In this document: piece after piece, positions 12,227-22,481 of the stretch
Position numbering within the stretch: the first letter of the stretch is position 1
Layout: each line of letters begins with the position of its first letter
Source of the DNA: Endocalyx cinctus
Lineage: Eukaryota; Ascomycota; Sordariomycetes; Amphisphaeriales; Apiosporaceae
Direction: 5' to 3'
NCBI GenBank assembly: GCA_001600455.1
Contig: BCKC01000007.1
Span: forward strand, 611,394 to 675,393
DNA: 64,000 nucleotides
Position numbers and translations under genes: made by a program
Notes under the pieces: model-generated
What the model saw: the letters and a program-made list of their open reading frames with translations, nothing else
The model's database searches: none
What the model was told of the DNA's origin: nothing

Positions 12227-12990
12227 TTATATGCCGATCCAGATGACGCTGACGACGACGTCCATGCCTTTAGCTTCACCGCCGTCGTACTTGAAGCTCC
12301 ACATGCCGTCTGTCTTCTCGTCCCAGAAGGCCTGGGTGGCGGCGTGCATGCCCCTACGACCGACGTGAGGTTTTCCATCGGTGGCGACGGGTGAGGAAGA
12401 AGATCCGTCGCTTGTGCTGATATGAGGTTCGTCCGCTTTGGCATCAGTGCCACCCTTAGGTCGGTTGAGGGCGGATGTTGGAACTAGGTGCTGGACGATG
12501 GTGCTGTTGACGACGTATTTATGCGCTGGCATCTGGGCACCTGAGGGGGTCGACTCGGATATCAGGGCTCTAAGGATGGAGTTCTAATATTGCGGTTATT
12601 CAGGTAAGTAACGTGTAAAATTTGTCAACGGCTACCTGGGGAGAGGGATACAATGAATGCGACGTACAATGATGGTAGAGTTCCATCCTTCAACCTTGGA
12701 ATGTTCGTAGAAGTCTGCATTTCCTATGGCTAATTGACAGGCCTGTTTTTTTTTATTCCAATGATCATATATTTCTCTCGTTAGTCTTCATCGTATAAGT
12801 CGTTTCGATACCTCCATCTTTTGGCAACTTACGTCCATAGCGATCTGCTTCAACCGGGTAGGGCTGATAGGCTATATTGATTTAAATTAGTACCCGTGTA
12901 GAGAAACCCGAATTGTTTTCTTTTGCATGAGTGCGTTGAGTTCAATTTGTTTATTTTTGTTTTACATACATTGTTGGTCTGAGAAGCCAT
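12227..12990 (-). CDS. Tctex1-type dynein light chain
   Basis: Light chain of cytoplasmic dynein that dimerises and links the intermediate chain and cargo. Inferred exons on the minus strand: 12990-12970, 12871-12833, 12742-12668 and 12583-12227. All junctions are phase 0, giving 163 residues. The tiny first exon encodes only seven residues (MASQTNN). Family features in order: an N-terminal helix region (LKQIAMDACQLAIGNADFYE), a second helix (WNSTIINSILRALISE), the strand HKYVVNSTIVQ, then GMHAATQAFWDEKTDGMWSFKYDG and the terminal strand VVSVIWIGI. These match the Tctex1/DYNLT signature (FKYIV.C.I, WD..TDG, IVSVFGLAI). A Ser/Asp/Pro-rich insertion of about 40 residues separates the two central strands, making the protein longer than the usual 110-120. 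Divergent from the VTC1 gene, 1.5 kb away. Confidence 0.88.
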
Positions 12991-14523
12991 TTTTATTAAT
13001 ATGTCGGCAATAATGCTATATCGTAGGTTTGGGAGGAAATGTAGAAAATTAGGAGAGAGAAAATAAAAAATTAGAGGGTAAAGTTGCCAAATTAATTGGG
13101 TATAACTCAGATCCAGTTTAAGTTTGGAAAAAAAAAAAAGGATCTAAATAGGACTGGACAGTTGAATTTTATACATGGAAATAACTACAAAAGTACTTAG
13201 TATTAGTATCAGCCTTGAATGCATCTTTCTTCTTCTTTTTCTTTTATACTCTTATTTTTCTTTTCTATTCTATCTGAATACAATTTAGGTGCGAGAAGAA
13301 TATAACTTATTTACTAATTAATGGTAGCCTTGTTGGTAATCAAACATGAATAAAGATGGGTGTCAGCCTTCTCTTCTCTCCTCCCTCCCCCTCACCTGGC
13401 CAACCTTATAGTATAATAAGCTAGGTAGCTGGCTAAGTAGGTACCTACTGAGTACACTAACCTACTACCTTAGGTATCTACATATAAGATATGTTGGGTG
13501 TAGAGCTAATCACCACTACCACTGTAATCCATGTTACCGTCCTAGGTAGTGTATATCATTAAAATAAAAAAGTAATAAATGGTCGAGGTTACGTACCTAC
13601 CTAGGTAGGTACATATAGCGGACATACGTAGTAACGTAGGTATTTTATCGATTATGAGTACGATACGAGAGGGGCAACTATGCACGTGCTATCCTCTTTA
13701 TCAACTACCCGTGGACCCGTGGACTCTCCAGCTATATTGCGACAGTATCTCTTTATGAGGTATTTCCTTGATCTGCATATGTATGCGGTTGCAGAAGGAG
13801 AAAAGGTAGCATGGAGAGCTTTGATCTCTGTCATAGCAACCAGTTAAAACATTGTTATTGAGCACGTGTGAATAATAGCAAGGGTAATAAATGTAACTCG
13901 GTATATGCTGTGCTCAAAATTATTACGAACTAACCTACCATATTGATCAATTGAAGTTCAATTAGTTTCAATTTTATTCTTTCAAAGTTTCATCTTTGTC
14001 TTTCTAATGATATAGAAGAGGAGGCATCATCGTTGTTATCGTCATTATTTGTTTTATTCGAATAATTGAATAAGATTTAACTCCCCCCACTTTGCTAGCT
14101 ACCGTATGTAACTATCAAAGTACCTGTTCACACTAAATATAGCTTTCTTTCGTGTTTTATATTTTTATTTTTATTTTTTATTTTTTTTTTTCCCGTTTTT
14201 TCACTTTTTGTCTCCAGTAATTCAAGTGGTGGAGGAAAACAAGGCATATATACCTTTCTGTTTACCTATTCCACTCTTGTTCTGTTTTTTTTTTTCTTTA
14301 TCCAGTGTGTGTTATTGAAAATATTAGTTTTTGTACATACTTCCTCATACAGAAATAAGGGGTCGCCTCAGCCTTCATTTGAGGTAATACACGTTATCTA
14401 TACAGTCTTGCAAATATCAAGAAGTGGCGCTATATAGTTCTCTCAACACCCACTATTGTTTTTTTTTTTGGGGGGGATCCAGACCGAGATTGAAGCAGAT
14501 CAAAACTACATTCATATATCAAG
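12991..14523. other. shared promoter region between the divergent dynein light chain and VTC1 genes
   Basis: AT-rich region between two divergently transcribed genes, so it should contain both promoters. It holds A and T homopolymers, a 20-base perfect palindrome (13593-13612) built on TACCTAGGTA, and further partial copies of the same words around 13430-13490. The last 150 bases before VTC1 are its probable leader, including a T9-G6 run (14461-14476). No gene seen. Confidence 0.6.
13593..13612. repeat. 20-base perfect palindrome, first copy
   Basis: GTACCTACCTAGGTAGGTAC is identical to its own reverse complement. An identical 20-mer occurs at 39680-39699, and the TACCTAGGTA core recurs elsewhere. 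The function is unknown; it may be a remnant of a short repeat or a protein-binding site. Confidence 0.85.
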
Positions 14524-15007
14524 ATGTCGAGCCAGCCACTCCTACAGACAGCTCCAGGTAAGCCACTCATAGCTCTAATACTTACTGTACTGTACGCTCC
14601 CTGAAGCAAGACTACTGACATAGCTTACTTGATACTGTCCAACAGGGAAGAGAATAGCCCTCCCGACCCGTGTAGAGCCCAAAGTTTTCTTCGCAAATGA
14701 GCGTACTTTCTTATCCTGGCTGAACTTCACCGTCATCCTGGGCGCCCTCGCCATCGGGATGCTCAACTTTGGCGACCGACCTGCCTTTATCTCGGCTTTT
14801 CTGTTTACCGGTGTCGCTATGCTCACTATGATCTACGCATTAGTCACGTATCATTGGCGCGCTGCCTCCATCCGAAAACGGGGACAGGCCGGTTTCGACG
14901 ACAAATTCGGCCCGACCGTCCTGGCCATCATCTTGTTATGCGCCGTCGTTGTCAACTTCGTCCTACGTATCATTTATGCCGGCACCGAGGGGAACGAGAA
15001 GCATTAG
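14524..15007 (+). CDS. vtc1: vacuolar transporter chaperone VTC1 (polyphosphate polymerase complex subunit)
   Basis: Small membrane subunit of the VTC complex, which synthesises polyphosphate at the vacuolar membrane and affects microautophagy and V-ATPase stability. Two exons, 14524-14557 and 14646-15007, joined across an 88-base intron in phase 1, encode 131 residues, the usual size for VTC1. The cytosolic segment [19 protein letters not shown] is the strongly conserved family motif. It is followed by three hydrophobic segments (about residues 38-54, 60-80 and 99-118) separated by short loops ([15 protein letters not shown]). There is no SPX domain or catalytic core, as expected for VTC1 rather than VTC2-4. 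The small first exon ends in GCTCCAG before a GTAAGC donor. Convergent with the Alba-like gene, about 590 bases apart. Confidence 0.95.
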
Positions 15008-15593
15008 GAACGATCTATCCATAAGTAAAGGAGAGACATTGACCGGTGGCGTGGGAATGTAAATAAATGTAGCGCGGTGGTGGATGTTTCGTATATTGAG
15101 GTTGCGGAGGGTGGGTATCTGCAGGAACCTAGATCGGCTTGATCGTTCTTCTTTCTCTCCGTTCTTCCTCACCCTAAACCGGGAGGATCAGAGAAGAGAA
15201 GAGAAGAGACGAGAGCATGGCATCGAGAACGGTAGAGGTGTAGATGGAGCATCGTATTACTTGTATCAATAAGCTTGGGTCGTACGGATTTGCATATAAC
15301 GGTACTTCGGATATTTCATTTGTATAGCATCATGATCGGGGTCTATTATTAAGACTAATTCTCTCGTCTGGATTTCCTGCTTCGAGCGTATGTTGAGTAA
15401 ATCGATGCCTATAAGTTCCTTTGGGATGTCTAACATAACGATTCTTGCCGGGGTTGTAGGTTGTCAATTTTGGCATGTATCTTCCCTAGTATCATGCTCA
15501 TTACTAGAAAAGTCACCGCCCTGTCTGCCTGGGGATTAAGAAACTTCCACGGGCGTGCCTGGGTACGGGAATAATCTGATCAACTTCCCGCTT
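15008..15593. other. intergenic region between convergent genes
   Basis: Contains the 3' untranslated ends of VTC1 (+) and the Alba-like gene (-). No additional gene seen. Confidence 0.7.
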
Positions 15594-16430
15594 TTATGTA
15601 TAAGGTTTTGATGAGCGTGGTATAGAAGGCGCGTTTGTCTGCTCTCCGTACTGTCTCCTCAATTCTTGGACGGATACCCTCGAAAGAAAGAGACACATGA
15701 CTGGTACAGCTCTTGTGCGTGGTTTACCTTCGACTGCTCTCTCGAATGGCGTCTTCATGACCTCGAACTCGTCGTTTTCGGCGTCGTCCCCCTCCTCGTC
15801 ATCCACCCCCCCGCTGTCCATATTACTCCGGGCTCCGTTCTTTTTTCCCCGATTCCCATTACTCTGTAAAACAGTCTCTTCGATAACGGCACTGCTACTT
15901 GGATTTTTATCACGACTTATCTCTAAGAGTTCCTCGCCGAGCGCAATGTATTGATACCAATGGCCTTCTGATTCCGACGAATGCTTGGCATCTTCAATTT
16001 CACGCTTAACAATTTCGGCTATAGACACGAGTTTCCCGGCATCGGATGCCCTAGCATGAAGTACGGCTACTTGAATAAGCGTATGCGCGTTCGTGCCCGG
16101 CGATACCGTGATACTATGTTTGGTCGGGTCTTTGGAGAGAGGCGACTCCAAAGATGGCGTAAGATGGCGTAATAAAGAGCGGACTTTGGTCTGTATCTTG
16201 GTTGATGATTTCACCGAATGTGTCTCGACCTCGTATCTCGCTTCTAGTATATTTAAAGCTTTTATATCATCTTCGGATGATAAATGTAGATTTTCTCGAA
16301 GGCATAGCCGCTTATGCGTCTTGTTGGGAGCAGTTGATTCCGAATCGGTGCGTTTGCGCTTTGTCGCAGCTGGACACGTATCGAGACTAGAGGCTTCGCA
16401 ATCAAGAGAACTTGTTACAGTGGGCTTCAT
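15594..16430 (-). CDS. Alba-like nucleic-acid-binding domain protein
   Basis: Probable DNA/RNA-binding protein of the Alba superfamily, related to archaeal Alba and the RNase P/MRP subunits Rpp20/Rpp25. Single exon of 278 residues from the first ATG (MKPTVTSS, 16430); the frame extends 34 codons further upstream but without an ATG. Residues 1-50 are basic with KRKR- and HKR-type clusters, a possible nuclear signal. The core (about 73-165) reads STKIQTKVRSLLRHL, then TLIQVAVLHARASDAGKLVSI followed by AEIVKREI, then HWYQYIALG. This is the pattern of fungal Alba-like proteins (KI..KV..VL..L; VVLHAKA..A.K...IVEIAKRE; WWQY). An acidic stretch (DDEEGDDAENDEFE) precedes the conserved tail MKTPFERAVEGKPRTRAVPVM. 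The family assignment rests on recalled motifs, so it is moderate. Confidence 0.68.
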   Translation of the reverse strand: MKPTVTSSLDCEASSLDTCPAATKRKRTDSESTAPNKTHKRLCLRENLHLSSEDDIKALNILEARYEVETHSVKSSTKIQTKVRSLLRHLTPSLESPLSKDPTKHSITVSPGTNAHTLIQVAVLHARASDAGKLVSIAEIVKREIEDAKHSSESEGHWYQYIALGEELLEISRDKNPSSSAVIEETVLQSNGNRGKKNGARSNMDSGGVDDEEGDDAENDEFEVMKTPFERAVEGKPRTRAVPVMCLFLSRVSVQELRRQYGEQTNAPSIPRSSKPYT

Positions 16431-18257
16431 GTTGCGAATTTTAATTTGTATAGATTTTATTATTTCGAGACTGTGTATATATGAATTTAGTAGATACGTA
16501 CATATCTCTCTAGCGGAGATGTTTAGACGCAAGTCATTGTATGAATAGAAGTGGAATAAAAATAGGATGAATCTTATCTTGAACTTTTTGACAGGCAGAT
16601 AGGGTGGGGGGAAGGGGCGACTTTATCGATAAGACTGAGTAAATCATACGCTATCCGACTATGTACGGAGTATTGTGTACAAGTACACTATTTACCTACC
16701 TATTACATCCATGGATATAGGTAGAGACACACACACGCCCAAATCTACTTTGTACTAAGTAAGTAACCAGAACTAAGAAGTATACATGATTCGGTCTTTT
16801 TACGTTATCTGATGGTAGATAATAGTAGTATAAAGTCTCTAAATGTCTTCATATTTTATATTGATATCGGCTGTTGCCAACATCAAGATCAGCTCTTATA
16901 CGTTATATTACGGGGTATACCTACCTAAGAAAAAGGTAGTATATACTTTTACTTGTAGTGTTATGTACTATACACGTAGAAGAACATGTATACTACCATA
17001 TTTCCTCTAGGTAGGTAGCAGTGTATCCGTATTCAGTTTCAGAATTTGGTGAAAGAATTTGGTGAAAGCATCAAGCTGGAGATCTGATAGAGAGGCCCAT
17101 GCACATGATCCCCGGGAATTTAATATGCTCTGACGAGGAAAAGTGCTCTGACGAGGGAAAAAAAACTAGGTTGTTCCCTGTCTTTTTGATATGCATCATC
17201 GTAATCGGGCTACCGCCAAGCCTTTCTAGCACAATGTCTCTGCAAGTCTACGTCTTCTCGCATATTTCTTTTATAGTGTATACATGTAAAAGTAAATTAC
17301 CCCTTATTTCTTTCTGTCTATGCCACAGTACATACTTAGGTCCACGGGTACAGTAATGCGCATACGTGCGATAGCCCAACAAACAATACATACTATGTAG
17401 GATATGCATGGTTGTGTGATAAGACTTAATCAAGGATAAATATCGACTGAGATGATAATTAAGTAGTGTTTAACAAACAAGAAATGATACTTTAGTATAT
17501 TATTACGCTACAGTAACTTAGGTATGCATCTATATTTTATTTGTTATTAGTTGTACATCGTAAACTGATACTGCTATTCATAGTTCTGCATACCTACACG
17601 CATCTAGTAGCTATTAGGTATATGTATATCCATGGATGTAGGCAGTTTTCTAGGTAGTAGTGTGCATACGTATATGTATATAGTATACTATTAAATGTTA
17701 TTGAGAAGTTCCTAGGTCGTATTCCGAATATCTAAAATCCAGCTCAGCCACCCCTTGTCGAAATTGATTGATTGGTTTGTTTTGGTGTGGGACTCTACCA
17801 GTCAGGCAATCAATTAAAAACTTGGCCACTCCACGATTGATTCATGTTTTAGCTTGTTATTCCCTTAGCTTGGTACATATATTTCACGTATAAGTTGCTT
17901 CAATTCCGTACGTATCTTTTTTTTATGGAAATACTCCTTATATGTACATAACAGTACATAGTAGTAGAAACAATTCCTAATCTACGTAATTATCCTGCTT
18001 CTTCTTCCCTCCCTGTTCCCCTTCATGCTCATCAAGTTAACCACATATTTCTTCCTTTTGTCTTTTTTTTTTTTTTTTTTTTTTCTCTTCCTTCTTCCTT
18101 TACCTAGTACTACGTGTACATATATGTATAGTATATAGTATATACCTTACCAACCAAATATTTAAAACATCCACCCATAAATAATAGCAGTACCCATGGA
18201 CACCACGTAGTAAGAAATGTTGATAAATATTTACATAAGTACAAAGGATAATTTGAC

Positions 18258-18303
18258 ATTATTATATTATATTATATTATATTATATTTATTTATTTATT
18301 TAT
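18258..18303. repeat. AT-only short tandem repeats
   Basis: A pentanucleotide repeat of the ATTAT type (about six units) passes directly into TTTA tetranucleotide units. Non-coding. Confidence 0.85.
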
Positions 18304-18651
18304 ACCTACATACCTAGGTATATTTTAGGTTAAGTCTACTTTATGTATTTTATTGTTATACCTACAAGTAACAGTATTTATTTTCTTCTGCTTAACTTTC
18401 CCTTATTATGTAGGTACATAGATACTTGTTTCTCTCTGTGCCTCGACCTTCTTGATATACTCCGTATAAAATAAGTAAATAAATAAATCATACTTCCCGT
18501 AGTATACTATTCGGTGATTAGTTGGTTGTTTTAACCTTGTACTATTATGTATGTACATATGGATACATTATACTACTACTGTGTATGTACGCATTGCTCG
18601 TCGATCGCACATGCCACCCCTGATTAGAACAGCGTATACGTGTGCTCACTA

Positions 18652-18678
18652 TATGTACATTATGTACATTATGTACAT
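18652..18678. repeat. three tandem copies of TATGTACAT
   Basis: Perfect tandem 9-base repeat. Each unit contains the palindrome ATGTACAT, so the block can fold on itself. Non-coding. Confidence 0.85.
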
Positions 18679-20492
18679 AGTACAGTGGACGTTGTATGGA
18701 TATGCACCGCTAGAATTTAGTACACTAACGTATTATTATGTATACTATGCACTATGTAGTGTATATTATTATGTATTTGATTGAATCTCCATAATCAACC
18801 GTGCAATCCACACCTCCACCAGCGTCCACTCATTGATTGATCCCCATCCATCACTCAATCATACCATTCGCGTCTCGTCATCTTGGCCCCCCTAAACCTA
18901 GGCAGCTAGGGTGCATGGATTGTTTGATTGAACGAGTGAGTTAGATAGACCCGGCTGACTGAGAATAATCCTACTCCCCCAACTTTTGTCGCCGGTCGCA
19001 AATCGCAAAAACTCCTTACCACTGCAACAAAAATTCATTACGATTTCACGATACTATCAATCAATCTCTTGTTTTTTATTATTTTCTTTTAATGATCACT
19101 GAATTGTTTTTTTTACATTCCTTTTTAATAATAATAAAAAAAGATATTTTTTTCTCTTGTATTGTATTGTTTTTCTAGCAAACCTTTATTAAAAAAAAAT
19201 TGTTTTCTATATTCTTTTTTTTTTAACCTTTGCCCCCTTAATAAACAATTACAATACAACAAATACCCGCAAAAGATTGATTTTATTCATACACTCATTC
19301 TCTTTATGCGACCGCGCCCACACGTGTCTCCCGGCCCAAATAGCAGCAAACAACATTCCTTTTCCCCTGCTAAACGGTTTACTTTAACCTGTCGAACTTG
19401 ACTCAGACCTCGACTTCTCAATTTTGAGCTCTTTTGCTGCTCTTGACAAATCTGATTTAAGTGTGACCACTATCAGCAACAAGCTGATCTTTCCACCGAG
19501 ACTCACGTACCTTTCGTGTCTTTGTCTCTCTCCCTCCCTCCCTGACTCTTCCGCATCTTCCCTTATTTCCCTGCGTAACATAAACTTGGTCTTATCCTCC
19601 CGTTTTATTTTTGTTTTATTTGTTTTTTTTTATACCTATCTATGCGATAGGGAAATAATAACAAAAAGAAGATATTTGCGCGCGCAAAGAAAAAGAGACT
19701 TGTCGTCCCTTTCCTACTTTCTTACTTTGATTGAAGGAATAATATGTCACTATTGTTCTCTCTCGTCATCGTTTTCGCGGATTACTAGGCTAAAAAACTT
19801 GTCGCATCGAATCGCATTGCTGCGCTCATCCGATCTGCGATCCAATTATCCACTCTTCGCACTTTTAACAGGCCGCCGAATAGGATCATTTTGGAGTCTT
19901 GAACTATTGACTTGACTGACTCTTGACTCTTTAATTGACTCTCTCCATCTGCTGTTCTTATTCTCCGTCCTAATCCTGATCCAGTACGGGTTACTTGGAC
20001 GAGTTACGTCAGCCTTGCTTTGCTTCGCCTTCCTAGGTTCTTCGTGTCGCACATCTGACACAGCTGCCTATTGTTAAACACTTTTTGCTTTTTTCGCCCC
20101 CCGTCAAACTTTCTAAGTTTGGTATCTGCTCATCTTGCCTGCCATCTGTTTATACCTAAACTTGGCCATAGTCACCGCAGTTGCAGCCTCATCACCCACC
20201 ATCTTCTTCACCTGGACTTGCCTTGCGCACAGAACTTTCTACAAGCTTACCAACTTCAAATCAATAACTAAACCTCGCCTTTTTTTTTTTTATTTTTTTT
20301 TAAACAACGCGCATTTGAACTAACATTTTGCCTCTGTTCAACTTCAACGCTAACGACCGTCGTCGGTATCGTTATTCTGCCGTTTAAAAGCTTCAAAAAA
20401 ATAAAATAAAAATAAAAATCAAGAAAGAATATCGTGAACGTTGTCGCTCTGACGTCGCCCACCTATTTTATTCACTCATATTTGAGTTGGGT

Positions 20493-22481
20493 ATGCTCAT
20501 GTTCCGATTCTGGAGCTCGGATTCTAGGGGAAGTGACAAGATCGTTCATGTTGATCAGCCTATGCTCGAAATCGCCAGACCTGCGCAGCCTTGGATCTCA
20601 ACAGAGAGCAAACTTGCTTCGTCTCCCAGGCCTGTGAAGCGCCGGAGGCAGAGCAATGTCGCGATAGAGTCGCCGCATCCCGCCTGCACTCCCGCAGTCA
20701 AGCGGCTGAAAACATTTGAAAAGGAACAGCCAAATAGTGATTGTGTTAAGTCGCATAAAAGCCTCGTGTCCTCTTCGGCGACTACGACACAAGATTGTGC
20801 ATCGTTACCAACGTCTAGTGAGCCCGATATAGAACGCGCAAAGGAAGTCATACAACAACAGTTTAGTCTTGAGATTTTGCTCAAACACGATGAGTTACGT
20901 CTTATAAATCAAGAACTCGCAAAGTGCCAGGTCGCTTTGGAACAGTTGCGTAGATGTCATCTGATACCATACCCGACGAATGTCCCTACGCCTGAGCAGA
21001 TGCTTAATATCACGAACGGTACTGGCCCAGCCCTACCGCCCAAGTCAGGCGATGAACTCCCGCGCTGGGCCCCGCCATTTGGCGTCACCGACGGTCCTTA
21101 CGCGCGACATTATGCCAAGTGGCTCATCCCAGATCCTAAGTTTGACGGCATTCGACCTGAAGTCTCTGTACTGGGTGACGGGTCGCGTCTAAGAACCTCG
21201 ATGGATGGTAGGTCGACGAGAAATAACTTCACCGACTCGGGCGCGTTAAATACTAAAGGCAGGCCTATCCGAGGCACGGCGGGTCAGAAACTACATTCTT
21301 TATCAAGTGGCTATCCCCAACCGAAGGATAAGAATGGCCCCTGCGTCCTAAAGCGGTCTGATGGCAAGACGGTAAAACTTGTCTGCCTGGATTGCCATCG
21401 CGAGAACTTTTCTAGCACTCAGGGTTTCATCAATCACTGCCGCATAGCCCACAAACGTGACTACAAGAGCCATGACGAAGCTGCCATTCACTGTGGCCAT
21501 CCCATCGAGGCTAGCGAGAGCGGCAGTGTCGTTCGTGAAGAGAAGAAGCCTGTCATTCAAAGCGCCCCTCCTCTGCCTTCAGGTCTCGTGCACCCCTTAG
21601 CGCGTGATAATGCCATGTCCGAGGCGGACGCTTGCTTTTCTGTTCTACGTCGGATCCAAGAATCCTTGGATCTCTACCGCCAAGGGCGCTTGCCCGATGT
21701 TTCTTCGATCCCTACCGCCCCCGAGCAATCACACCGATCTCAACCTACGATTAAACAAAAGCCCTTGTCTACCGAATCACCACATCTCTCCCGTCTGCTT
21801 CAAAGCCGAGGCTTCACAGGCAACTTGGGTGACATTGTAAATGATGTTAAGACGAAGATAAATTGGGACGAGGTCTCTTCACCCGAGGATGACGATGACG
21901 ATGGCGACTTGCCCGAGGCGCAGAGCGCCAATAATAGGCTTAATAACTCGATTCCGCAACAGCCTAGGATGCGCGTGCCTGCTAGGGCTGCCATGTCCCC
22001 CGTGGTCGCCACTCATCGCCCTAATAGCAGTAAAGGGCCGTCGCCCCTAGTACCTTACGTTACTCCTATTCCGACACCAAAGCCGCGTATTGCCTCTGGC
22101 GCTGAATCGGAGATTCCTATGGACGAAGACATGCTGGATGCCGAACTAAGCCCCAATACCGCTGTTAGCAACAACGCACCGTCGCTTGTGAGCGACGATG
22201 GCGAGTATGACGATTCAGCTGATTCTGAGTCGGAATCCGAGATAAACGATAGTCTTGGCGCGCAATCCATCTCGGATGTGGAAGAGGTTGATATTGACGA
22301 CGACCACTCGGGGGCACGCGGTCTCCGGCATCGAGGTTCCACAGGTGCAGCACCCGGCACGACAATGCGGTTCGGCAAGGATGATAGTAAACAAGTTACA
22401 TTTGTTAACCCTGTGAAGAGCAAGGGCAACGGGTCCAAGCGTCGTCGTCCCGAAATCAAAGGCGACTTATCTTCTCGATAA
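20493..22481 (+). CDS. AHC1-like C2H2 zinc-finger protein, putative ADA histone acetyltransferase complex component
   Basis: Probable chromatin protein related to yeast Ahc1, which anchors the ADA (Gcn5-Ada2-Ada3) acetyltransferase complex. The single exon encodes 662 residues from the first in-frame ATG; the next ATG (20499) is equally possible. The key evidence is an AHC1-type zinc finger at about 295-345: VCLDCHRENFSSTQGF, then INHCRIAHKRDYKSHDEAA and IHCG. It has a CxxC pair followed by HC...H and a conserved SHDEAA helix. N-terminal regions are Ser/Pro-rich with basic KRRRQ and KRLK clusters. A helical, Leu/Glu-rich segment lies at about 105-155 (LEILLKHDELRLINQELAK). Two long acidic stretches (SSPEDDDDDGD; DSADSESESEINDS) and a basic KRRRP tail follow. 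Family identification is from the finger; complex membership is inference. Confidence 0.7.
   Translation: MLMFRFWSSDSRGSDKIVHVDQPMLEIARPAQPWISTESKLASSPRPVKRRRQSNVAIESPHPACTPAVKRLKTFEKEQPNSDCVKSHKSLVSSSATTTQDCASLPTSSEPDIERAKEVIQQQFSLEILLKHDELRLINQELAKCQVALEQLRRCHLIPYPTNVPTPEQMLNITNGTGPALPPKSGDELPRWAPPFGVTDGPYARHYAKWLIPDPKFDGIRPEVSVLGDGSRLRTSMDGRSTRNNFTDSGALNTKGRPIRGTAGQKLHSLSSGYPQPKDKNGPCVLKRSDGKTVKLVCLDCHRENFSSTQGFINHCRIAHKRDYKSHDEAAIHCGHPIEASESGSVVREEKKPVIQSAPPLPSGLVHPLARDNAMSEADACFSVLRRIQESLDLYRQGRLPDVSSIPTAPEQSHRSQPTIKQKPLSTESPHLSRLLQSRGFTGNLGDIVNDVKTKINWDEVSSPEDDDDDGDLPEAQSANNRLNNSIPQQPRMRVPARAAMSPVVATHRPNSSKGPSPLVPYVTPIPTPKPRIASGAESEIPMDEDMLDAELSPNTAVSNNAPSLVSDDGEYDDSADSESESEINDSLGAQSISDVEEVDIDDDHSGARGLRHRGSTGAAPGTTMRFGKDDSKQVTFVNPVKSKGNGSKRRRPEIKGDLSSR

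Larger units (their letters stand above)
16431..20492. other. long divergent intergenic region upstream of the Alba-like and AHC1-like genes
   Basis: About 4 kb with no recognised gene. It contains one TACTCCGTAC motif (16663-16672, reverse), a TACCTAGGTA core (18311-18320), an ATTAT-type pentanucleotide repeat (about 18258-18290) running into TTTA repeats, and three tandem copies of a 9-mer (18652-18678). Runs of 20 or more T occur near 18064-18084. From about 19050 to 20492 the plus strand is strongly pyrimidine-rich with many short open frames, including one of 163 codons (19424-19915) that looks like compositional bias. This is most likely a long promoter and leader for the AHC1-like gene. 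Confidence 0.55.

Noticed and set aside
19424..19915. 163-codon plus-strand open frame before the AHC1-like gene
   Set aside because: Pyrimidine-rich translation dominated by Ser, Leu and Phe. It looks like composition of a leader or promoter, not a protein.
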